NCBI GenBank assembly: GCA_964397565.1
Contig: CAYNJC010000017.1
Span: 31,071 to 95,070 of the forward strand
DNA from: JAPLST01 sp964397565
GTDB lineage: Bacteria > Auribacterota > UBA3054 > JAPLST01
DNA length: 64,000 nucleotides
Direction of reading: 5' to 3'
Part shown: positions 42,598 to 50,404 of the stretch, piece by piece
Numbering within the stretch: position 1 is the first letter of the stretch
Layout: each line of letters begins with the position of its first letter
The notes under the pieces: model-generated
Seen by the model: only the letters and a program-made list of their open reading frames with translations
The model's database searches: none
Told to the model about the DNA's origin: nothing
Made by a program: the position numbers and the translations under genes

Positions 42598-44373
42598 TCA
42601 TGGTACCTCGGGGGCCTGCTTGGCAAGCGGCTGATACCGGTTGCCGCTCCACTCCTGGCCGAGATGTCCGGAAAACTCAAGCGTGTTCAGACGCAGACCA
42701 TGCACCAGCACGGCCAGCAAGCCCAGCACCATGTTCAGCGCGTGGCCAACCACCAGAATCAACGCGGCAATAAAGCCGGTCAAGATCGTGTTCATGCCGA
42801 CTTGCTCGGCGATGCCGTTAAACGCTAGTGAGGTCGCCACGCCGGCAAAGCCGACCGCAAACAAACGGATGTACGAGGCAATGTCGCCGAAACAGTTGAT
42901 CACGCTGAACGGAAATTGAATCACGCCGGCAATCAGGTCTTCACCACGTTTGTCATAAATATACAATCCAAACGTCAGCGCCAGTAGAACCAGTCCGCCG
43001 TACAGCACGAGCGCCGGCAGGGGTTTGTCCAAAATCAGCTTGTTGGCAATAAAGTACATGAAAATAATGATGCCCGCCCAGCCAAGCTGCTCAAAGCCCT
43101 TGGGTGAGTTCATCATCCGTGCGAAATTCCACAAATGCGCCAGCGTGAGCTGCACGGCCGCAATGATGAAGCACAGCGACACGACGCTGTAAAAGTCCGC
43201 CGAATCGAGCACGACCAGTTTGCGCAAGAAGGCGCCCTGCGCCAGTTCTATGCCGAAATAACTGCCAGTCAGCACACCCCACACCAGCATGGCGAGGTTG
43301 AGCACATACATGAGATACAGTGGCTGCTGCGGAATGCGGCGGCCGTATTTGATCTGGATGCCCACGGTGATTGACAGAAACACCACGGCATAGCCGGCAT
43401 CGCCAATCAGCATGGCGTAGAAGAGCGAAAAGAACAGATAGAAGACGCCGCTGATGTCGCGTTCGCGATACCCTGGGAAAGTGTCAATGAAGTTGAAGAC
43501 CGTCGCGACCGGCCGCAGCCAGCGCGGGTTGCGAATCAGGGTCGGCACCACGTCCTCGGACGTGGGCTCTTCAATCAGCAGGCCCCAGCCATGCGTGCGC
43601 GCGGCCGCCTCGACCGGCGCGACGGTGTCATGCGGGACGAAACCACACAGATAGGCCAGCGTTTCGACGCAACCGGTCGCATCGCGGGCCAGGGCCAGCT
43701 GCAGTTCGTCATCCAGGGCATGGCGCGCCTGCTGCAACGCGGGCAGTGCGGCAGCCTGCCGCGCGATCATGGCACGCTCCTCGGCCTGTTGCTGCTCGAG
43801 CGCGGCCAGGGCAGCGCGCAATTCGGCCGGCGCCTTGTCCGGCAGCGGCACACTCGCAAGCGGCAACTCAATCGGTGCTTGACTGACCAGCACGAACGCA
43901 ACCGCATCCTTGGTGCGCCGCACTTCGTGCATAACACAGCCGGCCGGCATGGCCGGCACTTCATCCACGCCGCACTTGTACAATGCAACATGCACGCCTT
44001 GCGCGCGCAGCGTCTGCAACTGTTGCGGCTCGAAATCACCCCAGACCGCAAGGTCGGCGAGCTGGGCACGCAGGCGCGCGGCATCCTCGCCGCGCTGCGC
44101 AAGCTGCTCGCGCGCCGTCAGCAGCGCGCGGATGACCGCGTCCGGCGCCTGCGTCGCGTTCGCTGCCGTGGCTGGCGCCGGCGGCTGTTCCCGCAGTATT
44201 TCAATGGCGGTGTCATTGTCGCGGATACGCGTGACGACCTCCAGCGCGCTGGCGTGTTGCGGTTTGACGGCCGCCTGCACGTGCAGAACGCCCAGCGCGC
44301 GCAACTCCAGCAGCGTGGCCTCCTGCGTCTGCGCCAGGCACACCACCGTTACTTTTTTCATCGGGACAATCAT
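42598..44373 (-). CDS. ntpI: V-type ATPase subunit I (a subunit)
   Basis: A 591-aa stator subunit. The N-terminal ~330 residues are cytosolic and rich in coiled coil (ALEQQQAEERAMIARQ). The C-terminal part has seven or eight membrane helices that form the ion half-channels, with landmarks PGYRERDISGVFYLFFSLFYAMLIGDAGYA (residues of this stretch span several lines of the family signature) and FPFSVINCFGDIASYIRLFAVG, where the arginine of YIRL is the essential one. ATG 44361 is an alternative start. Lies between the four-helix-bundle gene and the K gene. Confidence 0.88.
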   Translation of the reverse strand: MIVPMKKVTVVCLAQTQEATLLELRALGVLHVQAAVKPQHASALEVVTRIRDNDTAIEILREQPPAPATAANATQAPDAVIRALLTAREQLAQRGEDAARLRAQLADLAVWGDFEPQQLQTLRAQGVHVALYKCGVDEVPAMPAGCVMHEVRRTKDAVAFVLVSQAPIELPLASVPLPDKAPAELRAALAALEQQQAEERAMIARQAAALPALQQARHALDDELQLALARDATGCVETLAYLCGFVPHDTVAPVEAAARTHGWGLLIEEPTSEDVVPTLIRNPRWLRPVATVFNFIDTFPGYRERDISGVFYLFFSLFYAMLIGDAGYAVVFLSITVGIQIKYGRRIPQQPLYLMYVLNLAMLVWGVLTGSYFGIELAQGAFLRKLVVLDSADFYSVVSLCFIIAAVQLTLAHLWNFARMMNSPKGFEQLGWAGIIIFMYFIANKLILDKPLPALVLYGGLVLLALTFGLYIYDKRGEDLIAGVIQFPFSVINCFGDIASYIRLFAVGFAGVATSLAFNGIAEQVGMNTILTGFIAALILVVGHALNMVLGLLAVLVHGLRLNTLEFSGHLGQEWSGNRYQPLAKQAPEVP

Positions 44374-44381
44374 CTGCTTCT

Positions 44382-44421
44382 ATTGGTCAAGTGTCAACGG
44401 TCATTGGTCATTTGTCATTGG
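44382..44421 (-). repeat. heptamer array at the 3' side of the four-helix-bundle gene
   Basis: Units ATTGGTC, AAGTGTC, AACGGTC, ATTGGTC, ATTTGTC, then ATTGG, at 7-bp period. GGTCATTGGTCAT (44399-44411) is the exact reverse complement of 44830-44842 on the other side of the gene. The array runs into the last codons of that gene. Confidence 0.7.
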
Positions 44422-44809
44422 CGCCGCGCAAACGACGCTTCTTGGCGGTGGCAATGGACGCATGGATGATCTTGCAGAGCTGCTGTGTTTCATCACGCAC
44501 ATCCGCCAGTAATCGCGCCGGCATCATTTCTGCTGCAATAAGTATATCAAGCCACACCGCTGTTTCGTTCAATTCTTTTTCAACTATGCCGAGTTTATGC
44601 ACAAAATCGCTGGTGCTTTCCGCCGCGCGCGCCTCGGCATAATTGGGCGCAGGTGACGTGCCTGCGCGGATGATCTGTTGGGCAATGTGGCGGCCCGCAA
44701 CCGTCTTCGGCAACGCATCCGCCAAACGCAAGACACGCACGGCATGCCAAATCAGCCGTTGCTGCAATTCATCCGCAAAACTCGTTTCTATCTGTTCTGG
44801 TGCCGTCAT
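44408..44809 (-). CDS. four-helix-bundle protein (23S rRNA intervening-sequence type)
   Basis: A 133-aa protein of the four-helix-bundle/S23 family: LADALPKTVAGRHIAQQIIR, AGTSPAPNYAEARAAES, DFVHKLGIVEKELNETAVWLD. Family members are encoded in intervening sequences of 23S rRNA genes and also as free genes; they may bind nucleic acid, but the function is unknown. It interrupts the V-ATPase operon between subunits D and I, in the same direction, and has inverted heptamer arrays on both sides, so it looks like an inserted cassette. Confidence 0.8.
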   Translation of the reverse strand: MTAPEQIETSFADELQQRLIWHAVRVLRLADALPKTVAGRHIAQQIIRAGTSPAPNYAEARAAESTSDFVHKLGIVEKELNETAVWLDILIAAEMMPARLLADVRDETQQLCKIIHASIATAKKRRLRGANDK

Positions 44810-44829
44810 TCTCTATCTGCCATTGATAT

Positions 44830-44857
44830 ATGACCAATGACCAATGAACATTGATAA
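44830..44857 (-). repeat. heptamer array at the 5' side of the four-helix-bundle gene
   Basis: Units ATGACCA, ATGACCA, ATGAACA, TTGATAA at 7-bp period, inverted with respect to the array at 44382-44421. Confidence 0.7.
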
Positions 44858-44868
44858 ATGGTTTGCCC

Positions 44869-45480
44869 TCACGCCGCCCCTTCCATTTGCGTCTCGCTCA
44901 GTTTGGCCTTGGCAATTTTGCCGCGCGCAACGGCATTGGCCATTTGATCACCCAGGTAAATCTGAATCATACGGATACTGGTGAGCGCGGCCGGGATTTT
45001 CACTTTTTCGAACAAATTAATGCGCTGGATCGTCGTGCGCAACTCGCGCTGCAACAAGTCGCGCTGGCGCTCAATGATCGCGCGTTCAATCCGGATGCGG
45101 GCCAGCTCCTGCACCACCTCGAGCGCACGATCCACCCACAGCGGCGTGCTGAACAGGTCATACTCGTTGACCTTGAAATGCGCGGCGATGAAGACCGGAA
45201 TGATCACGCCGGCAATATTGGCCGCGCGCGTCTCGACCCGCTCCAACACCAGTTTCTCCGCAAACGCGACCGGCTCGGAGAACAGTTGCACCCAGCCGGC
45301 CAGTGCGACCCGCACGCGTGCCTCGGCCTGCTGTTTGTCCGCCAGCACACGTTCGACACGTCGGACCTCCTCGACCAACTGCTGCTTTTTCAGTTCGAGG
45401 GTCGGCAGGAAACGGCGGTACCGCTTGAGCGCGTCACGCTGCGTCTTCAGCTCATTCTTGGTCAGTTTCAGCTTGGCCAT
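44869..45480 (-). CDS. atpD: V-type ATPase subunit D (central rotor)
   Basis: A 203-aa coiled-coil shaft protein. The N-terminus AKLKLTKNELKTQRDALKRY and the C-terminal ALTSIRMIQIYLGDQMANAVARGKIAKAKL stretch (both typical of subunit D) frame a long antiparallel coiled coil. It turns inside the A3B3 head and couples it to the K ring. Subunit F, its usual partner, is not encoded in the operon, as in Chlamydia. Confidence 0.9.
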   Translation of the reverse strand: MAKLKLTKNELKTQRDALKRYRRFLPTLELKKQQLVEEVRRVERVLADKQQAEARVRVALAGWVQLFSEPVAFAEKLVLERVETRAANIAGVIIPVFIAAHFKVNEYDLFSTPLWVDRALEVVQELARIRIERAIIERQRDLLQRELRTTIQRINLFEKVKIPAALTSIRMIQIYLGDQMANAVARGKIAKAKLSETQMEGAA

Positions 45481-45534
45481 GATTTCTGCTGGAGATGCGT
45501 GCTGAATGGTGATGTACAGGTGCGGTCCATCGCA

Positions 45535-46830
45535 TTATCTCTTCGGCCAATATTGCTCAATCAAACTGGCTTTAATGCTGACTTCAGTTTTGTCGAAACA
45601 CTGCGCCAGAATTTCCCAGCACAAGTCTAGTGCGCGTTCGAGCGGGATGTTGACCGACAAGGACATCAACTCCTGCTCGAACAAGCCGCCGTATTTCAGC
45701 AGTTTCTTGTCCCACGCGCTCATCTGGAAGCCCATCGCCATTTTTTCCTGCGTGTCGCGGCATTGGGCGTACAACTGGATCATCGTGTTCATGATCGTGC
45801 GATGATCGTCGCGCGTTGTGCCGTTGACTTGCTGTTTCAGGCGGCTGAGCGAGCCGAAGGGCTCGATCCGCCCGTTGCGCAGGTAGAACTGGCCTTCGGT
45901 GATGTAGCCGGTGTTATCCGGAATCGGGTGGGTTACGTCATCGCCCGGCATGGTCGTCACCGCCAAAATGGTGATCGAGCCGGCGCCCTCGAAGTCAACC
46001 GCTTTTTCGTAGCGCGCCGCCAGTTGGCTGTACAAGTCACCCGGGTAGCCGCGATTGGACGGCACCTGCTCCATGGTGATCGCGATTTCCTTCATGGCGT
46101 CGGCGAAGTTGGTCATGTCGGTCAGCAAGGCCAGCACGCGCTTGCCCTGCAAAGCGAACTGCTCGGCCACCGCCAGGCACATGTCGGGCACCAGCAGACA
46201 CTCGACGGTCGGGTCGGCCGCGGTATGCACGAACATGACCGCGCGCGCCAGGGCGCCGCGCGCGTCGAACGTGTCGCGGAAATACAGGTAGTCATCGTGT
46301 TTCAAGCCCATCCCGCCGAAGACAATGATGTCGACCTCGGCCTGCATGGCGATGCGCGCGAGCAGCTCGTTGTAGGGCTCGCCGGCCACCGAGAAAATCG
46401 GCAGCTTTTGCGACTCGACCAGCGAGTTGAACACGTCAATCATCGGAATGCCGGTGCGCACCATGTTGCGCGGAATGATGCGCTTGGCCGGGTTGACCGA
46501 CGGGCCGCCGATCTCGACCCAGTTGCCGTCCAGGGCCGGGCCGCGGTCGCGCGGTATGCCGCTGCCGTTGAAGATGCGGCCCAGCAGATCGCTGCTGTAC
46601 GAGACCCGCATGGCATGGCCGAGGAAGCGCACTTCGTCATTGGTGGCAATGCCGCGCGCGCCGGCAAACACTTGCAGCGAGACATGGTCGTGTTGCAGGC
46701 GGATCACCTGCGCCAGCGACACGCCGCGCGACGTGCGCACTTCGGCCAGCTCGCCGAACGCAACCCCGCTCGCCGCCACCGTGATGACGTTGCCGGAAAT
46801 CTGCAAGACTCGTGTATGTACTTTCTGCAT
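45535..46830 (-). CDS. atpB: V-type ATPase subunit B
   Basis: A 431-aa non-catalytic head subunit with no Walker A motif. Landmarks: LGRIFNGSGIPRDRGP, GIPMIDVFNSLVESQKLPIFSVAGEPYNELLARIAMQ (read in parts), NTGYITEGQFYLRNG and PFGSLSRLKQQ. It alternates with subunit A in the hexameric head. ATG 46830 follows the A gene after 29 bp. Confidence 0.92.
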   Translation of the reverse strand: MQKVHTRVLQISGNVITVAASGVAFGELAEVRTSRGVSLAQVIRLQHDHVSLQVFAGARGIATNDEVRFLGHAMRVSYSSDLLGRIFNGSGIPRDRGPALDGNWVEIGGPSVNPAKRIIPRNMVRTGIPMIDVFNSLVESQKLPIFSVAGEPYNELLARIAMQAEVDIIVFGGMGLKHDDYLYFRDTFDARGALARAVMFVHTAADPTVECLLVPDMCLAVAEQFALQGKRVLALLTDMTNFADAMKEIAITMEQVPSNRGYPGDLYSQLAARYEKAVDFEGAGSITILAVTTMPGDDVTHPIPDNTGYITEGQFYLRNGRIEPFGSLSRLKQQVNGTTRDDHRTIMNTMIQLYAQCRDTQEKMAMGFQMSAWDKKLLKYGGLFEQELMSLSVNIPLERALDLCWEILAQCFDKTEVSIKASLIEQYWPKR

Positions 46831-46859
46831 TGCCGCACTACTCCATGATTGCCGGCGCG

Positions 46860-48590
46860 TCAGGCCGCGACGGCGCGGGTGATTTTTTCAGTGATCTGCG
46901 CCTCGAGCGTCTTGAACTCGGCGGATTCAAATTCGGTCGGGTTCCACGTCTTGTACAACTGCGTCAGCTCGAGAAAGAAGCGCCGCGCGCTGTCCTTGTC
47001 CGCAAAGGTAAAGGTCGCGTGCAACACCTCGGCCACTTTGGCGAATACATAGCGTTGGCGCTCGAGCGGCGTGGCCGCGTCCACTTTGTCAAACGCGTCC
47101 TGCTGCAAATAGGCCGCATCCAGAAATTCCGCTTTGAGATAGATGACAAAGTCGTCCAAGGCTGTGCCTTCTTCACCAATGACTTTCATCATCTGATTGA
47201 CTTCGCTGCCGCGCCGCAAAATATCTTTGGCATAGGCCGCTTCGGGCTCGTTCACAAAATTGGCGTACTTGCTCCAGCTTTCAAGCGGATGAATCGCCGG
47301 ATAGCGCCGCGCGTCCGACCGTTCACGCGACAAGCCGTGAAACGCGCCGACCACCTTCAACGTCGCCTGCGTCACCGGCTCTTCAAAATTGCCGCCGGCC
47401 GGGCTGACCGTGCCACCGACCGTCACCGAGCCGAGCGTGTCATCATGCAGGCGCACCACGCCGGCGCGCTCGTAAAAGCTGGCAATGATGGATTCGAGAT
47501 AGGCCGGAAATGCTTCTTCGCCGGGAATCTCCTCGAGCCGGCCGGACATCTCGCGCAACGCCTGCGCCCAGCGCGAGGTCGAGTCGGCCAGCAATAGCAC
47601 CTGCAAACCCATTAGCCGATAATATTCCGCCAGCGTGATCGCGGTGTAGACCGAGGCCTCGCGCGCGGCCACCGGCATCGAGCTGGTGTTGCAGATGATA
47701 ATCGTGCGCTCCATCAGGGAACGGCCGGTGCGCGGGTCCTCGAGCTGCGGAAATTCACGCAATGTTTCGACCACTTCGCCAGCGCGCTCGCCGCAGGCCG
47801 CGACGATGACCACGTCCACATCGGCATAGCGGCTGATCAATTGCTGCAAGACCGTCTTGCCCGCGCCAAACGGGCCGGGAATGCAGTAGGTGCCGCCTTT
47901 CGCCACCGGAAAGAACGTATCAATGATCCGGCATTTGGTGGTCAGCGGCTCGCTCGGGCGCAGGCGCTCCTTGTAGGCGCGCAAGGCGATTTTCACCGGC
48001 CACGTTTGGGTCATGCTGACCGCGTGGGTGCGGCCATCGGGCGCGACCAGGGTGGCGATCTGATCCGCCATGGCGTACGAGCCGGCGGCCACAATCTCCT
48101 TGACCTTCCAGACGCCCTGCAGCGCAAACGGCGTCATGATGCGGTGCTCGAAGATGCCTTCCGGCACATGGCCGAGAAACGCGCCCGCGCGCACTTCGTC
48201 GCCGACCTTCGCGGTCGGCGTAAACGCCCAGGTCTGGGTGTCGGACAAGCTCGGCAGATATGCCCCGCGTTTGAGAAAAAAGCCGCACTGCTCGGCCAGT
48301 TCCGGCAGCGGATTCTGCAACCCGTCAAACACTTTGCCGAGCAGGCCCGGCCCCAGTTGCACCGCCAGCAGGTTGCCGGTGAACTCAACATTGTCGCCGA
48401 CTTTCAGGCCGCGCGTGTCCTCGAACACCTGCAGATCAGCGTAGTCGCCGCGCACGCGGATGACTTCGCTTTTCAACCGGTCGTCATTGACCAGCACAAA
48501 GGCGACTTCATTCTGAATCACACTTGACCCAAATTCAACGGTAATCATGTTGCCGTTGACTGCCACGATCCGTCCGGTTTTCTGACTCAT
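46860..48590 (-). CDS. atpA: V-type ATPase subunit A (catalytic)
   Basis: A 576-aa catalytic subunit. Walker A is GPFGAGKT, preceded by the long non-homologous insert that marks the A type. Further landmarks: VVIVAACGERAGEVVE with the catalytic Glu, LLLADSTSRWAQALREMSGRL and YPAIHPLESWSKY. Depending on the ion gradient it hydrolyses or makes ATP. The start codon overlaps the stop of the DUF2764 gene (ATGA), so both are translated in a coupled way. Confidence 0.93.
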   Translation of the reverse strand: MSQKTGRIVAVNGNMITVEFGSSVIQNEVAFVLVNDDRLKSEVIRVRGDYADLQVFEDTRGLKVGDNVEFTGNLLAVQLGPGLLGKVFDGLQNPLPELAEQCGFFLKRGAYLPSLSDTQTWAFTPTAKVGDEVRAGAFLGHVPEGIFEHRIMTPFALQGVWKVKEIVAAGSYAMADQIATLVAPDGRTHAVSMTQTWPVKIALRAYKERLRPSEPLTTKCRIIDTFFPVAKGGTYCIPGPFGAGKTVLQQLISRYADVDVVIVAACGERAGEVVETLREFPQLEDPRTGRSLMERTIIICNTSSMPVAAREASVYTAITLAEYYRLMGLQVLLLADSTSRWAQALREMSGRLEEIPGEEAFPAYLESIIASFYERAGVVRLHDDTLGSVTVGGTVSPAGGNFEEPVTQATLKVVGAFHGLSRERSDARRYPAIHPLESWSKYANFVNEPEAAYAKDILRRGSEVNQMMKVIGEEGTALDDFVIYLKAEFLDAAYLQQDAFDKVDAATPLERQRYVFAKVAEVLHATFTFADKDSARRFFLELTQLYKTWNPTEFESAEFKTLEAQITEKITRAVAA

Positions 48591-49141
48591 GTTGTGGAAA
48601 CTCCTGTAAGCAACGAATCCAAGAATGCCGCGCCGGCCACCGCATTGAGCGCCTGCCAGCGTTCGAGCAGGCGCAGCTTCAGCAGATAGCCAAGCAGCAC
48701 AGTAAAATCAAACGCGTGCGCGGCGCACAGATTGTCAAGAAACGCCCAGCGCGCCTGGTCGAGCGCGAGCTCGGCCTTGAGCGGGTCATTCAGTTTGACG
48801 CATTCCTGCACCAGCGCGCGGGTGTACGCATCCAGCGGGTCAGCCGTGCGCAGATATGGCGCGGCCTCGAGACCACGGCGGGCCGCGCGCGCCGTGACCA
48901 GCGTATTGCGCAGGGCCGTGTCAAACCCGCGCCACGCCGCGACCGGGCCATCCGTCTCGTGGACCACGTCCATCTCGTCCACTTCGTCCATCTCGTCCAG
49001 CACGGCCGCCAGCCCGCGCAGATCGGCGACCGGCAGCCATGCGCGGCACAAGGCCCGCACCTTGTCGCTGGCAACCGGCGCCGGATCGCCCAAGCGCAGG
49101 TGCGGCAGCGTCGCTAACACATAATAATACGCGGTGCTCAT
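48587..49141 (-). CDS. DUF2764 V-ATPase-associated protein
   Basis: A 184-aa protein of the family that stands between subunits E and A in Chlamydia- and spirochaete-type V-ATPase operons (MSTAYYYVLATLPHLRLGD start, AALDQ-type helices, LLKLRLLERW). These operons lack genes for subunits C and F; this protein has been suggested by position to fill such a place, which remains inference. Residues about 49-60 (DEMDEVDEMDVV) come from 9-bp tandem repeats (CTCGTCCAT type at 48964-48998) that are in frame and look like an expansion. Confidence 0.75.
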   Translation of the reverse strand: MSTAYYYVLATLPHLRLGDPAPVASDKVRALCRAWLPVADLRGLAAVLDEMDEVDEMDVVHETDGPVAAWRGFDTALRNTLVTARAARRGLEAAPYLRTADPLDAYTRALVQECVKLNDPLKAELALDQARWAFLDNLCAAHAFDFTVLLGYLLKLRLLERWQALNAVAGAAFLDSLLTGVSTT

Positions 49142-49177
49142 GCTTCCACGACTACCCAGGTCGTTTGGTCACAACCA

Positions 49178-49804
49178 TTACGGTTGCTTGTGCGTCGCCG
49201 CTTTGCTGAGAATGTCTGCCAACATGGGATTGACTAATTCGCACAACATCTGCACGATCACATCGTCGGTGAAGTCGTAGACAACGTCCTTGTTGGCGAA
49301 CGCAATCCGGAAGCCGGCCTTGATGGTCGGCAGCGGATGCAGCTCGACGCCGTGCTGCATGTGCTCGCGGAACCGATCCAGGAAAAATTCAGCCAGCGCC
49401 GTATAGTCATTTTCACTGACAAACACGCGCACGCCGTCGGCCGTGTTTTTCTGCTGATCGGCCTGGCTGGCCAAGCGCACCAGAATCTCCTGCACGACCG
49501 TGATCGGCACAATCTCCGGCATGGCATCCTTGATCAGCGCCGCGAATTCGCCTTGAATTGCCTGGCGCAGGTAGATCAGCAAGTCGCGCGCGGCCTGTTC
49601 GAGCGACTGTTTGCTGTTCGCAATCAGTTGCGCGGCATTTTTCTCGGCGGCCTCGACAAGCGCGGTAGCCCGGCGCTCGGCCTCGGCCACTCGCTGCGCG
49701 GCTTGCTTGTCCGCGGCGGCCAGGCGCTCGCGCGCCGTAACCTCCGCCTTGGCAATTGCCTCGTCGTTGATTTTCTTCAGCAGACTGTCCAGCTGCTCAG
49801 CCAT
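49178..49804 (-). CDS. atpE: V-type ATPase subunit E (peripheral stalk)
   Basis: A 208-aa stalk protein. The first ~100 residues are an Ala/Glu/Lys/Arg-rich coiled coil (RLAAADKQAAQRVAEAERRA), the rest a globular head-binding domain (PTIKAGFRIAFANKDVVYDF). First gene of the operon. A TATAAT -10 lies on this strand at 49885-49890, about 80 bp before the start, without a good -35. Confidence 0.88.
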   Translation of the reverse strand: MAEQLDSLLKKINDEAIAKAEVTARERLAAADKQAAQRVAEAERRATALVEAAEKNAAQLIANSKQSLEQAARDLLIYLRQAIQGEFAALIKDAMPEIVPITVVQEILVRLASQADQQKNTADGVRVFVSENDYTALAEFFLDRFREHMQHGVELHPLPTIKAGFRIAFANKDVVYDFTDDVIVQMLCELVNPMLADILSKAATHKQP

Positions 49805-50404
49805 AAGTACATCTCCCGATGTCGAACAACAATAGGCGGTGCGCCGCGCATGCCGCGCGCACCGAAATTCTTTACCAGTGCAATATTATAGCGATTATTG
49901 ACAAAAAAGAGAACCGCGGTCGCGCTGCGCACACCGCCAGCCCTTGAGGTGCCCACCACGCATGATCCTGGCCGCGCCGTGTTCGGTTCAGCACGCGTCC
50001 CTTGTTCCGGCTCTTCCGGGTTTTGCGTGGTAAAAAAGCGGATCAGCGGGAGCAAACCAGAAACCCCGCCCAAATGCGACCCGCAACCAGCGGCGCAGAA
50101 GGCGCGCCAATGGGCGGCCTGGCACTCGTGTGGCTCTGTATTCCCCTTTGTCCTAGAGGGGGTGGGCGCAGCAGCGCCGGGGGATTTCGTGCAGCGCGAC
50201 TGCCACACCATACGCCCAGCCCACATTCTCACCCCACCAACAGGCTGATTGTGATTGCCCAACCTCTTGGGGTAAAGGTGTCAGGCGTGCACACTGGCCA
50301 TTCACGACGCCCTCACGATTGATCTTCTCAATTGCTGTCGCGCGGTCGCCGCCCCGGCATCGTTGCAGTGTCAGGCACAGGACCATTTGGTCGCCGGCGC
50401 CGGG
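49805..50404. other. gene-free spacer between topA and the V-ATPase operon
   Basis: No credible gene in 600 bp. The minus-strand -10 TATAAT (49885-49890) probably belongs to the V-ATPase operon. Low-complexity G/C-rich sequence and a GGGGATTTCGTGCAGCGC-like run fill the rest. No rho-independent terminator was found for topA. Confidence 0.5.
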
